A stretch of 64,000 nucleotides of DNA from Planctomycetaceae bacterium (GTDB lineage Bacteria > Planctomycetota > Planctomycetia > Planctomycetales > Planctomycetaceae): the NCBI GenBank assembly GCA_017795105.1, contig CP051247.1:5853001-5917000 (forward strand), written 5' to 3'. A program made the translations under genes and the position numbers. Each line of letters opens with the position of its first letter. The first letter of the stretch is position 1. Of this stretch, positions 1 to 10,000 are shown one piece after another. A model generated the notes under the pieces. The model made no database searches, was not told where the DNA came from, and saw only the letters and a list, made by a program, of their open reading frames with translations.

Positions 1-664
1 GGCGGACGCCTGGCTCGACGTTCCGCGCCCGGAGATTGCGGAGGCGGATCGCAAGCGGGGCAATCGGGACGTGCCGCAGACTCAGGCGGGCGAATACTTC
101 CGGACCGTGTACGACTTGATCGTGCTGGCCTTCCAGACCGATGCCACGCGAGTGGTCACCTTCAGCAGTGGGCTCGAAGGGCAGGGCCTGGCGATTCCCG
201 AACTTGGCATCTCACAGTCCCGACACGAGTTGAGCCATCATAATGGCGATGCCGGGCATATGGAGAAGCTGACCCAGAGCGACACATTCAACGTCGAGCA
301 GTTCAGCTATTTTCTTACGAGACTGGCCGAGACACCCGACGTGACCGGTCAACCGATGCTCGATACCACGATGTCCCTGTTCGGCAGCGGCATGGCATAC
401 GGACACAGTCACGGGAATGCGAATCTGCCCCTCGTACTGGCCGGCGGCAAGAGTTGCGGGCTGCGGCACGGCCGCCATATCGATCTGAATCAGGGGCACT
501 TCGAGGGCTACGAACTTGAGAACCCGGGAAAGCACTATCGCCTCTGCAGTCGTCCGGCCAACGAGAAGGCGCACATGAGCAATCTCCTGTTGATGATGGC
601 TCAGAAAATGGGTGTCGAAACGGAACGCTTCGCAGACAGCAACAGTGAACTGGACCTCGGATGA
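1..664 (+). CDS. DUF1552 family protein, C-terminal part (gene starts before window)
   Basis: The open frame enters from the left edge and ends at a TGA at 662-664, giving about 220 residues of a C-terminus. The sequence matches my recollection of the planctomycete DUF1552 family: a stretch on sorting by date or usage is absent, but the typical 'SRHELSHH' histidine patch, 'LDTTMSLFGSGMAYGHSHGNANLPLVLAGG' type segment (seen here around 350-450) and a 'HMSNLLLMMAQKMGV' end are present. DUF1552 genes usually sit next to DUF1592/DUF1595 cytochrome-c-like genes in this phylum, so the upstream neighbour outside the window may be one of those. The biochemical role is unknown. The stop overlaps the next start by 4 bases (ATGA), suggesting translational coupling. 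Confidence 0.8.
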   Translation, partial: ADAWLDVPRPEIAEADRKRGNRDVPQTQAGEYFRTVYDLIVLAFQTDATRVVTFSSGLEGQGLAIPELGISQSRHELSHHNGDAGHMEKLTQSDTFNVEQFSYFLTRLAETPDVTGQPMLDTTMSLFGSGMAYGHSHGNANLPLVLAGGKSCGLRHGRHIDLNQGHFEGYELENPGKHYRLCSRPANEKAHMSNLLLMMAQKMGVETERFADSNSELDLG

Positions 665-1854
665 TTCGGCGAATTTTTCTTTGCGTCATGGTGCTCACCA
701 TTTCGGCTTCCACCGCCTTCGCAGCTGATCCCTTCCGGCCATCGCGCGGGACATTTCCGCCGATCGAGAAGGCCACGGCTTATCGCGGGGAACTGGTCTT
801 TGTGGACCACGTCAATCGACGGGGCAGTCTGCGGCTGCACGTCGACGGACATTTTCGCGAAGGACGCCTGCACCATTTTGCAATGCTTCCCTACGGAGAG
901 ATCTACTACCGGGGCGCACCGGCCGACCTGCGCGATATTCCGATTGGTACCGTGCTTTATGGGCTGTTCTATCTTCCTCCCGAGCCGGAGATTTCCGCCG
1001 TTCCGAACATTACCGGGAATGATCCGACTGCTCCGCCGGAGAACCATGCGATTCTGCTCGAAGATGGCCCAAGCCTCTGCCTGAGGGAAGGGAAAGCCTG
1101 GCAGCTGAAAGAGATTGAGATTAATGGCGACGAAGGTAATCTGGTGGCCAGTCTGGAACGAAAAACCGAAGGCGTCGGTCTCGATGGTGAGCAGACGCTG
1201 ACGATTGATCGTTCGACGAGGATTTGGCGCGGAAAAGAACTGCTCGGGCTCGACGATCTCGTTTCCGAGGAAGCGTGGCCGGCTCAGGGGAAGAAACAAC
1301 TCGAAGGGCAAACGGCGCAGCTGGCTCTCGCGTGGCATCCGCGGTATCTCTATCAGCAGTTTCACGTCTCCGATATCTGGCTCGATGAGATGGCGATGAA
1401 TGTCGCTGCCGAGCGGCAACGCCAGCGCCACATTCGTCTCATCCGCACCCGCTGGATGCCGGCAATAGTGCAATCTGCCGATCACGACAAATTCGGCAAG
1501 GCGACGGTGACGGTCACACTCTTTGGCGGGATGTCTGAATCGCTGTACGCCGACTTCAAACCGGGCCTTGGCGGGAAGATGGCTGCCGCGGAGAATACGC
1601 TCCGAACCTGGTGGCCCGATCACGACGGCATGGACGGTCGCATCGTCGCTGTCACCAAAAACGAAGAGGAGCCTCCCCGAGGAAGCAGCGGAATTAGCGT
1701 CAAGTTCGAAGTTCCGTTGATTCTCGAAGGCTTCCGTCCGGGAGCGATCGTCCGGCTCCGCCCGCAAAACTGGCCAAACGTCAAACCACCCGTCGAAGAA
1801 CGAGTCCGTGGTTTTGAAGACCGCTGGCCCAGTCCCGATCTGTTCCGCAGGTGA
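661..1854 (+). CDS. Exported protein of unknown function, downstream partner of DUF1552
   Basis: A 397-residue protein with a clear Sec signal peptide (basic start, hydrophobic core, cleavage likely after AFAA near residue 22). I recognise no catalytic motif. The mature part is rich in beta-strand-like stretches and charged loops, with a region near residues 45-100 that could be an OB-like barrel, but this is only an impression. The start overlaps the upstream DUF1552 stop by 4 bases, so the two are very probably co-translated and the protein may act with DUF1552 in the periplasm. The sulfatase start follows about 100 bases later on the same strand. Confidence 0.7.
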   Translation: MIRRIFLCVMVLTISASTAFAADPFRPSRGTFPPIEKATAYRGELVFVDHVNRRGSLRLHVDGHFREGRLHHFAMLPYGEIYYRGAPADLRDIPIGTVLYGLFYLPPEPEISAVPNITGNDPTAPPENHAILLEDGPSLCLREGKAWQLKEIEINGDEGNLVASLERKTEGVGLDGEQTLTIDRSTRIWRGKELLGLDDLVSEEAWPAQGKKQLEGQTAQLALAWHPRYLYQQFHVSDIWLDEMAMNVAAERQRQRHIRLIRTRWMPAIVQSADHDKFGKATVTVTLFGGMSESLYADFKPGLGGKMAAAENTLRTWWPDHDGMDGRIVAVTKNEEEPPRGSSGISVKFEVPLILEGFRPGAIVRLRPQNWPNVKPPVEERVRGFEDRWPSPDLFRR

Positions 1855-1951
1855 GTCGATCATCACCTGGCGCGATCTGGCAGAACGCAACCGGACCAGA
1901 CAATCGAATCACGTTCCGGAGAGCCATTCGCCGTCCGTGAAGAGGAGACTT

Positions 1952-4204
1952 ATGAGATCGCTCGTAATCGCTTTACTCTCCTTCATCGCCCTGAGCTCTG
2001 GTGCTCGCGCTGAAACCGACAGTTCGGTGCAACGCCCTAATGTGGTGTTCATCTTCGTGGATGATCAGGGGTACTACGATCTCGGCTGCTATGGAGCGAC
2101 CGAGGTTGAGACGCCCCACATCGATGCGATGGCCGAGGCAGGGACGTTGTTCACCGACTATTACGCAGCGGCTCCGATCTGCAGTCCGTCGCGAGCCGGG
2201 TTGTTGACCGGATGCTATCCGCGGCGGGTTGGCAACGCGGTCTGGGTGCACCGGGCCGACTCGTCAACGGGGATTCATCCCGACGAACTCACGATTGCCG
2301 AGCTGTTCAGAGATCATGGCTACGCGACCGCCTGCATCGGCAAGTGGCATCTCGGATTCCACGAGCCGTTCCTGCCTCATAACCAGGGCTTTGAGCACTA
2401 CTACGGACTGCTGCACAATCTCGACCCGGTCGAAACGGTTTATTTTGAGCAGGAAGGCGGCGTGCCGCTGCTGCGAAACGGCGAGGTCGTGAAGCGGTCT
2501 GCTGATCCGGCCGAGCTGACGAAGCTCTATACCGACGAAGCGATTCGGTTTATCGAAGCCAACCGCAACAATCCCTTTTTTCTCTACCTGCCCCACACCA
2601 TGCTCCACAATCCGCTTGGCGTGAGCGAAGAATTTCAGGGAAGTTCGAACTGGGGCGATTATGGCGATGCGATTCAGGAGCTTGACCACCACGTCGGCCG
2701 GCTTTTCGATTCATTGAAGGCGAACGGTCTTCACGACAATACGATTGTCGTCTATGCGTCGGACAATGGCCGAGGCCCAGGAAGAACGCCGGAACAGAAG
2801 CTTCAGGGACGAAAGCTCTCAACTTTCGAGGGGGGTATTCGCGTGCCCGCGATCGCCTGGGGGCCAGGTCTGGGATTACAGCAGGGCGTGAAATCGACGC
2901 AGCTCGTGCATGCGATGGACTGGTATCCGACTCTAGCCTCTCTGGCCGGGATCGAAGTTCCTTCAGACCGTGTGATTGATGGGCGGGATATGAGCCCGCT
3001 ACTGAAAGGCGAATCGAAGATCGTTCCGCCGCCCGGACTGAAGATGTCGTTAAACGCACAGGTGCCATTGCGGCGGCGCTGGGATCCGCCAGGTGAGTGG
3101 GCTTCGATCATCAACCGGCTCGAATACAGTAGCGCGTTCTTTTACCACGGAGCGCAGGGCTCGCTGGCAGCCGTGCGATGGCGAAACTGGAAGCTCTTTC
3201 TCAATCCGTCTCCCGAACTCTACGACTTGGCCAAAGACCCGGGGGAAACAACACCGGTTCGCAACGGAGAGATCATCCGAAAACTTCGTGGTATGGCCGT
3301 CTTGTTTCAGGAAGAAATGCAACTCGATGCTCGTCCCGCCGGAAGCATTGAGACTCGATCGGATGGAAGAACCTCGATTTCGCAATCGACTCTGGACAAT
3401 CTCAATGCCGAGCTTGATGTCACTTACGCCCGCTACGGCGACCGGACGTTGGAGATGGACATCTATCGTCCGAAAGAGGCATGGGGCGAATTGCCCGCCG
3501 TGATCTGCATTCATGGCGGAGGCTGGGCGAAAGGGGATCGGACCAGTCACGGAAAAATCGCCCAGGCATTGGCGGCTCGCGGCTTCGTTGCGGCAACGAT
3601 TTCTTATCGGCTGAGTGGCGAGGCCTCATTCCCGGCGGCGATTCATGACTGCAAAGCGGCAGTTCGATTCTTGCGCGCCAATGCGAAGAAGTACGGCATC
3701 GCTTCTGACCGTATCGGAGCGATTGGATTATCAGCCGGCGGTCATTTGACGGCTCTCCTGGCGACGAGCGGAGATGTCGAGGAGCTTGAAGGGAGCGGTG
3801 GAAACGCCGAGTTCAGCAGTACGATTCAGGCCGCCGTGCCGATGGGGGCCCAGTCCGATCTGCTTTCCGATCGAACGAGAAGAATTTCCGCGGTCGAAGA
3901 GCGGGGAGCAATCTGGCGACAGTTCCTCAGTGGCTCGCAGGAAGAGAACCCGGACACCTATCGACTCGCTTCGCCCCTGGAGCATCTCGATCGCAATGAT
4001 CCACCCTGCTGGTTCATCACCGGCGAAACCGACGATCCGAGCACGCACGCCGAACGCTTCCGAGAACGAATGCGCGAACTCAAGATCGATCACGGGCTGA
4101 CCATTATCAAGGATGCTCCTCATGCGTTCGTTGGAAAGCAGGTCTGGTTCGACGAAATGCTCGATGTCGCCGTCGATTTCTTCAATGAGCACCTGGGCGA
4201 CTGA
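1952..4204 (+). CDS. Sulfatase fused to an alpha/beta-hydrolase esterase
   Basis: This 750-residue exported enzyme has two domains. Residues 1-20 are a signal peptide. Residues 28-470 are a type I sulfatase: metal-binding Asp37-Asp38 and the CSPSR signature at 77-81, where Cys77 would be converted to formylglycine by a separate FGE. Residues 490-750 are an esterase of the BD-FAE/carboxylesterase type, with the HGGGW oxyanion motif at 521-525, nucleophile motif GLSAGG (Ser594) and a likely catalytic His724. The start at 1952 is preferred over an upstream in-frame codon because it gives the signal peptide and follows a good AGAGGAG ribosome site at 1941-1947. The pairing suggests removal of both sulfate and acyl (for example acetyl) groups from an algal or other sulfated polysaccharide; the substrate cannot be read from sequence. 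Confidence 0.88.
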   Translation: MRSLVIALLSFIALSSGARAETDSSVQRPNVVFIFVDDQGYYDLGCYGATEVETPHIDAMAEAGTLFTDYYAAAPICSPSRAGLLTGCYPRRVGNAVWVHRADSSTGIHPDELTIAELFRDHGYATACIGKWHLGFHEPFLPHNQGFEHYYGLLHNLDPVETVYFEQEGGVPLLRNGEVVKRSADPAELTKLYTDEAIRFIEANRNNPFFLYLPHTMLHNPLGVSEEFQGSSNWGDYGDAIQELDHHVGRLFDSLKANGLHDNTIVVYASDNGRGPGRTPEQKLQGRKLSTFEGGIRVPAIAWGPGLGLQQGVKSTQLVHAMDWYPTLASLAGIEVPSDRVIDGRDMSPLLKGESKIVPPPGLKMSLNAQVPLRRRWDPPGEWASIINRLEYSSAFFYHGAQGSLAAVRWRNWKLFLNPSPELYDLAKDPGETTPVRNGEIIRKLRGMAVLFQEEMQLDARPAGSIETRSDGRTSISQSTLDNLNAELDVTYARYGDRTLEMDIYRPKEAWGELPAVICIHGGGWAKGDRTSHGKIAQALAARGFVAATISYRLSGEASFPAAIHDCKAAVRFLRANAKKYGIASDRIGAIGLSAGGHLTALLATSGDVEELEGSGGNAEFSSTIQAAVPMGAQSDLLSDRTRRISAVEERGAIWRQFLSGSQEENPDTYRLASPLEHLDRNDPPCWFITGETDDPSTHAERFRERMRELKIDHGLTIIKDAPHAFVGKQVWFDEMLDVAVDFFNEHLGD

Positions 4205-4221
4205 TCTGCCTCCTCAGGCCA

Positions 4222-5643
4222 TCAATGGGATTCTTCGGCAGGTGGTTCACGGAGCGCCCACATCAGGATGACCAGAACGAGGCCGAGCCCCAACGTCACA
4301 ACCGCAGCTGCGTAGCCCATCTTCTCCGGGCCGGGCTGACCGGGGATCAGGCTGGTTGCTGCCAGGTTCGTGGTGATCCAGGCAAAGCTTGTTCCCAGCA
4401 TGCGACCACCGACGTTCGCAGCCATGCTTTCACCTGTGCCGCGAAGGTGCAGGGGAAAGACGCGGGGCAAGTAGTTCCCCCAGAAACTGAACTGGCCGAC
4501 GACAACGAAACCGCCGAGAAAAATCCAGAAGCTAACCGTCGACAGCGGCAACGAGAGAAACTCGCCATAGGAAGTCGAGTGACCAGCCGCCATCTGGTAG
4601 AACAGAACAGGCAGAACAAAGAGAGCTGGAATCGCGAAGATGGCAAAGAGTCCGCGTCGCGAAATGATCAGCACCGCAAGAGTCGCCAATGCAACCCGTC
4701 CGGTTAGCCCTCCGATTTCCTGAACCTTGGTGTACTCCGCAGCAGCTTTCTGCTGATAGGCTCTGGCTTTTTCGGGAGGCAGTTCGGCAGCGGCCGCCTG
4801 GACTTCCGGCAAGTTGGGAACGATCTGTGGGATCTGCTGCAAGCCCCCGAAAGCGAGCCCGAAGCTCGCGCCGACCAGCAGCGTCGTCACAATGGTGGTC
4901 CGGCGAAGTTGCGGCGTGAAGAGTTCTGCAATCGATGGACGTCCCAGCGTGCCTGCCTGTTTCTTCTCTTTCCATTTCGGAGATTCCGGCAGAAACGGAC
5001 GAACGATCACCAGCGGGATTGCGGGCAGCAGCCCGGACATCAGCGTGTACCGCCACACGGCATCAGGATCGCCCACTTCTCCGAAGAGCGAGGCCATCAT
5101 GCCAAGAAATGGCATCGTCGGAAGTTGTCCTTCGGTCGCGAGGGAGGCCAGCCAGCTGTTGACCAGCGCGACCAGAAGTCCTCCGACCGATGCGAATGCC
5201 TGGGTATAACCGATGACCGCCTCCCGCTGTCGGGGATCGTCGAACAACTCGGCGAGCCATGCGATCGCGGCGACAAACTCGACGCAAACACCGATGAAAA
5301 CGAGGCAGCGGCAAGCGAGGAGCATCTCCACGGACGTGGAGTAACCGGAGACAAATGCCGCCCCGGCATAAAGAAAGATGCTGCCGGCAAGGACACGTCG
5401 CCGTCCCAGGCGGTCTGTCAGCCAGCCTCCCAGCAGGCCAAAGATTCCGCCGGCAAAAGCGGGGATGAAGAACAACCGCCCGAGCCACATCTGGAACTCG
5501 GGACTGCCTGGCGAAGCGCCGATCAGCTCCTGCAGGGCTGGCCTGAGGACCAGTGGCAGCATCAGAAGTTCATAGGTATCGAACGCGAACCCAACCGCAG
5601 CTGTCGCACAGACGAGCCAGCGCACCAACGTCATCCGCTGCAT
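4222..5643 (-). CDS. MFS transporter
   Basis: A 473-residue multi-pass membrane protein of the major facilitator superfamily. It carries the loop 2-3 motif A (GGWLTDRLGRRR) and the cytoplasmic 'FLPESPKW' motif before the central loop, both usual in sugar/organic-acid porter branches. The central region contains an unusual charged, Ala/Glu/Lys-rich insertion (around residues 275-315) between the two six-helix halves. I start it at 5643 (MQRM), just upstream of the first helix, with an AAAGGG-like ribosome site; a longer in-frame start at 5718 would add 25 residues with no helix. It converges with the sulfatase-esterase gene with an 18-base gap, so they are not co-transcribed. Substrate unknown. 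Confidence 0.85.
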   Translation of the reverse strand: MQRMTLVRWLVCATAAVGFAFDTYELLMLPLVLRPALQELIGASPGSPEFQMWLGRLFFIPAFAGGIFGLLGGWLTDRLGRRRVLAGSIFLYAGAAFVSGYSTSVEMLLACRCLVFIGVCVEFVAAIAWLAELFDDPRQREAVIGYTQAFASVGGLLVALVNSWLASLATEGQLPTMPFLGMMASLFGEVGDPDAVWRYTLMSGLLPAIPLVIVRPFLPESPKWKEKKQAGTLGRPSIAELFTPQLRRTTIVTTLLVGASFGLAFGGLQQIPQIVPNLPEVQAAAAELPPEKARAYQQKAAAEYTKVQEIGGLTGRVALATLAVLIISRRGLFAIFAIPALFVLPVLFYQMAAGHSTSYGEFLSLPLSTVSFWIFLGGFVVVGQFSFWGNYLPRVFPLHLRGTGESMAANVGGRMLGTSFAWITTNLAATSLIPGQPGPEKMGYAAAVVTLGLGLVLVILMWALREPPAEESH

Positions 5644-5940
5644 TTTGCACCCTTTGATCAGGCAAAAATATTCGCAGCAGATTACCCTCAACTTTGGAAT
5701 CCACAAGCGATCGCCCACTTGCTGTCAAAAAATACTGAGACGCATCCCGTCGCCGCTTCGGCAAGACCGTCGGGGTGCACTGCCCCCCGTTTCGAAATGC
5801 CAGAGCTTTCCATGGTGAAGACGGTCACTTCGCTCCGTTCGGCGATGAGGAGAACGTCCGTTTCGCCTACTGCACGCCCCTGAGATCTTGCTTGCCTGAG
5901 AGCCTGTGTCACGGTCGTGCATTCCGCAGAATCGGCAGAT

Positions 5941-5977
5941 GTTGAATTTTTTCAACCGTACGTCGTTGAAATTCAAC
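5941..5977. promoter_or_regulatory. Paired palindromic operator-like site
   Basis: Four half-sites alternate: GTTGAA (5941-5946), TTCAAC (5951-5956), GTTGAA (5965-5970) and TTCAAC (5972-5977). They form two palindromes whose centres are about 22.5 bp apart, close to two helical turns, the geometry expected for two dimers of a DNA-binding protein on one face of the helix. It lies 298 bp upstream of the MFS start. The regulator is unknown. Confidence 0.45.
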
Positions 5978-6974
5978 TGTGGCGTTTAGTACACTTCTTG
6001 GAGTAAGAAGGTAAGTACGGAATACGGTAAGGAATGTGCGGGTGATCCCTGCAAAATACGAGCTACGGATTGGGGACGGTTTCATGGCTTGCTCTGTGCA
6101 GGCAATCATGGCCGTGTGCCCCCTTTGCCAGTTCCGCAGCGTTCAGGAAAAGTCACTCCTCTACGGGGTGGAGAGGGACGTCGAGGATTTGCGACTTGTC
6201 TCCGATTTTTCCGACTCCGTTCTCCGTCGCGAACGATACCTTCCCCGCGCTTCTGTTGTGCGCGGCCTTGCTTCTGGGTTGCCTCCTCTCCTGCACGTAG
6301 CAGGGAAGGCTCTCAGGTACGTGAATCAGCCTTTGCGCCGATTCGCCTCCCGGCTGCGAGTTAGAAGTGCGCGTTACCGAGCTTCAGAACTCCCACCTTT
6401 TGTCTGCCCGCGACAGGTCTGCCTCGACCAATGCTGCTCAGCGCTTTGAGCACACCAACCTTCCCTCCCGATTCAATAGCTGAATAGTAACTCGTTTTTG
6501 AAGAATCCTATAAGGACTGCGATCACCTTGCGCGCTGAGGTATGCAGTTATCAATGCATATGCCTAGGTGTCTGGCATCAGTAATGTGCGTTTTATGCTA
6601 TTGACTTCGTGAAGAATATGTCATGTTTTATCGGATATCCGTGAATGTACTGAATCGATCAGTTTTTCAGAAATGTCGGGAGATTGCCGATTGCATCAGC
6701 TTAATCGCGGTGATATGACAGAATTCAACCTTCCAAGTTTACCGCCTTTAGCTCCCGCCGCATTCTTCCCCGATGACACGACTCCGAGATGAAACAGACT
6801 GTGGTAACAGCGAAAAATGATCTGTTTAGGCAGATTGCCGTGAATGTGTCGATTTTCCGACAGATCAATGCGTTGTTTAGGGATGCATAGAGGCGCAATC
6901 GGGCAGTATGCCTAAAAAAGTACCTCGACAGGGATCTCAGTTGCGGTCTTTCGTCGGGACGGATGAATGTCAAT

Positions 6975-6990
6975 GTCTCTAGGTCTCTAG
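6975..6990 (+). repeat. Tandem 8-mer GTCTCTAG x2 before the giant surface-protein gene
   Basis: GTCTCTAG is repeated exactly at 6975-6982 and 6983-6990. The second copy runs into a small inverted repeat CTCTA-GTT-TAGAG (6986-6998) that includes the ribosome site AGAGGG (6994-6999), nine bases before the ATG at 7009. It could fold over the ribosome site, but the stem is only five pairs. Confidence 0.4.
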
Positions 6991-7008
6991 TTTAGAGGGC
7001 ACGGTGCA

Positions 7009-10000
7009 ATGTTGCGTCTGGATCGCGTTGCGCGCTCAGTTTGGTCTAATTCCATGTTTCAAAGTATTGCTATGCGGGCTATGGCTCAGGGAGCTCGTCG
7101 ACGGCGAAAGTGCGGCGAGATTGATGTCGCCAGTCACGTGCGGAGCGAGTTGCTGGAACCGCGAACTTTGCTGTCCGCAGTGAATGTTGTCGGCGACGCG
7201 ACTGACGAAAGTTTCAACGTGTTCATCGACGGTGCAGACCTGGTCGTCGAGCGGAACAGTACAGAAGTCAATCGTATTGCTCTGGCGACGGTGACGTCGC
7301 TGAACATGACCGGCGCTGGCGGGAACGATTCCTTTACCGTCGACTTGACGGGCGGCGTCGCCAACCTGGCGCTGAACATCGATGGCGAAGGCGACACAGA
7401 CGATATCAGTGTGACCGGCGATCCGGGCAATGGGGCAGACCTCACGGCTGAAACGCTTGTCCTGAATTCGGATCTCTCCGGGACGGTGACCGGCGGATCG
7501 GATTCTGTCCAGGTCAATGCGGGCGCGAGTATTCAGGACGGCATCGAAGCTGCGATTGCCGGGGGAACGGTCAACATCGCGGCCGGGAACTTTGTTGAGA
7601 ATGTGGTTCTCAACAAGCAGGTGACGCTGAGCGGAGCCGGGAGTGGCGACACACCAGCTGACACGGTTATTACGGCTTCGAATCCCAGCAGTGCCGTGAT
7701 CGAGTTCACGGCTGGGGGAGCTACGGCGCTGGACCGGCTCATCGTTGAGAACCTGCGTGTGACGGGAAGCGGGCAGCAGGGGCTTCGCTGGGGCACAACG
7801 ACGTCATTTACGACCGTTCAGAACGTCGTCTCCGATACGACGACCAGAGGCATCGAGATCCAGGGGAGCGGGACGACAACGGACCTCCTCCTCGATAATG
7901 TCACGCTGTCGAACAATACGACAGGATTTCGAGTCTCTACGACTGCTGCTGTTGTCGGTCTGACGATTCAGAACAGCACGATTTCGAACAACGAATACGG
8001 GATGACTGTTTACGCATCGAACAGCTTCACCGACAACGAAAATCGTTTCGATGACATCACGATCACGGACACGGTCGTTTCTGACAACCTGAAGAAAGGG
8101 CTTTACTTCGAGAAGCTCAACGACGCCGTGTTGTCGGGGCTGACGATCGCCAACAGTGGAACCGATGCCACGTATGCCTTCAACGCCGGCATCGATATCA
8201 ATGTGAAGTATGGGAATCACCAGAACATTCAGATTCTGGATTCCACGTTCGACAACAGCGGTACGTTTACCACCTCGCACAACGGTCTCGATTTCTCCAG
8301 CTCGCTCGGCATTAAGTCTCGCAACGACGCGCCCTCTTACGGCAGCAATCCCGGGACAGTCAGCAACATTACGGTCTCCGGCAACGTCTTCACGAATGCC
8401 ACGACCGCGATCCGTGTCGGTGAACCCGGCAAGACCAGCACGGGGGCCGCTGATCTCGAAATCACCAACAATGCGTTGACCGACGGCAGCTTCGTTGGTG
8501 TTGACAATGGTACCACAACCGGAGTCAACGCCCGCGGAAACTGGTGGGGAACGACGAATACGACGCTGGTCAACAATCTGCTGACTCGCGGAACCGTCGA
8601 TTTCAGCACCTACCTCGTGAGTGGAACTGATACCGATGCGGGCACAGCTGGCTTCCAGGGGGATTTCTCGGTTCTCAACGTCACCACCCAGGGCGAAAAG
8701 GTCGGTGATGGCCGCATTCAGGGAGCCGTGGATCTGATCGATGTTGGTGGCCAGATTAACGTCGGCGACGGAACGTACGTTGAGAACGTCCTGATCGACA
8801 AAGATCTGACATTGCTGTCCGTCAACGGACGTGGTAGCACGACCATTGAAGGGATCCCGGGCGTCGGTGCTCTGGGAACCGTTCAGGTGACGAACAATAC
8901 GACCGGCGTAACGATCGGCGATACCGGCAAGGGATTCACGATCATCGGGATCGACAGTCCGAATCCGGGGCTTGAGAACGCCGCCGTGTATTTCCAGGGC
9001 TCACACTCAGGAGCCACGATCCGCGATAACGAGATCCGCGCCAACGGTGATGCAGGTCTGCTCACCGAGTATGCCGCGACGATCTCGGACTTTGTGATCG
9101 ACAACAACGAATTTTCTGGTCAGACGTTTGCTGGTACTCAGGCGGGCGGTATTGGATTTACGACACAGTTCACAACGCCGAACGTCCCTCGCCAGCTCGT
9201 TACGATCGGGAACGGAGGCGGGGACCTGGGATCAGCGAATGCCACGAACATCACCTTCACCAATAACCTGATCAGCGGGACCGCCGGTGGAATCAGCTCC
9301 GTAGACGGGACCAGCGAGCAGGGGAACACGCTGGTGACGATCGACGCCGGAAGCTCGTTGATCGATTCCAATACGTTCGCCGGCACGACGACACGCTACG
9401 GTACCAGTCTTCGTCTTCGTCGGCCGGACACGCCAATCACGAACAACACCTTCGACAGCTCCGGGCTGGGCGAGAATGCCGGGCATATCTTCGTTCAGAA
9501 TAGCAATGAAACGCTGGACGAGATCGCCCGTGAGAGTGGCAACATGTTCGACCGGGCTGCCTATGTCGATGACGCTTCCGGCACGATCGGCCATGAAGTC
9601 GACAATATCAACAGTAATGTGATCGTCTTCAGCAACACCGCTCAGTTCCAGGGCGATGTGGACATCACTGATGCCAGCACATTCGAAGGAACTCCGGACA
9701 TCGTCGGAACGCTGAGCACAAGTGCCGCAGGGGCTGTTGTGTCGCCGGGAACTGATGAACCGGGTGTGATGATCGCCGACGGGCTCGACCTGATTGCAGG
9801 TTCCTCGTTCCTGGTAAATATCGATGGAACGGCCGGTCCCGGCGTCGTTGGTGGTCACAGCCAGCTGGAAATCTCTGGCCCAATCGATCTCGGCGGTGCG
9901 ACCCTCGACCTCGAAACTGAGATCTCTGCGGTCACAACCGGCGATTCCTTCATCATCATCAACAACACGGGTGCGGGGGCAGTGACCGGTACTTTTGCCG

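Larger units (their letters stand above)
5644..7008. other. 1.37-kb intergenic region between divergent genes
   Basis: No convincing gene lies here on either strand; the longest frames (for example 6036-6449 plus) give no recognisable domain. It must hold the promoters of the MFS gene (minus) and of the giant surface protein (plus). The left part has a paired palindrome at 5941-5977. From about 6480 the sequence becomes clearly more AT-rich, with a 10-bp palindrome CGGATATCCG at 6632-6641, a TTGACT hexamer at 6601-6606 and a tandem 8-mer at 6975-6990. A long untranslated leader or a small RNA cannot be excluded. Confidence 0.6.

Noticed and set aside
690..960. Idea that the kinase's FGE-like domain activates the nearby sulfatase
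   Set aside because: Coordinates refer to residues of the 13361-16258 product: the domain lacks the expected paired Cys and RGGS, and lies outside the cytoplasm where sulfatases are normally matured before export.
601..1890. Long antisense ORF (429 codons) opposite the unknown exported protein
   Set aside because: It mirrors the plus-strand gene that has a signal peptide and coupled start; the antisense product matches nothing recognisable.
4909..5883. 324-codon plus-strand ORF opposite the MFS gene
   Set aside because: Antisense shadow of a clear transporter; composition is low-complexity and charged with no domain.
6036..6449. 137-codon ORF in the large intergenic region, with CPLC and other Cys
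   Set aside because: No ribosome site, no family resemblance and no typical codon pattern; kept only as part of the gap description.
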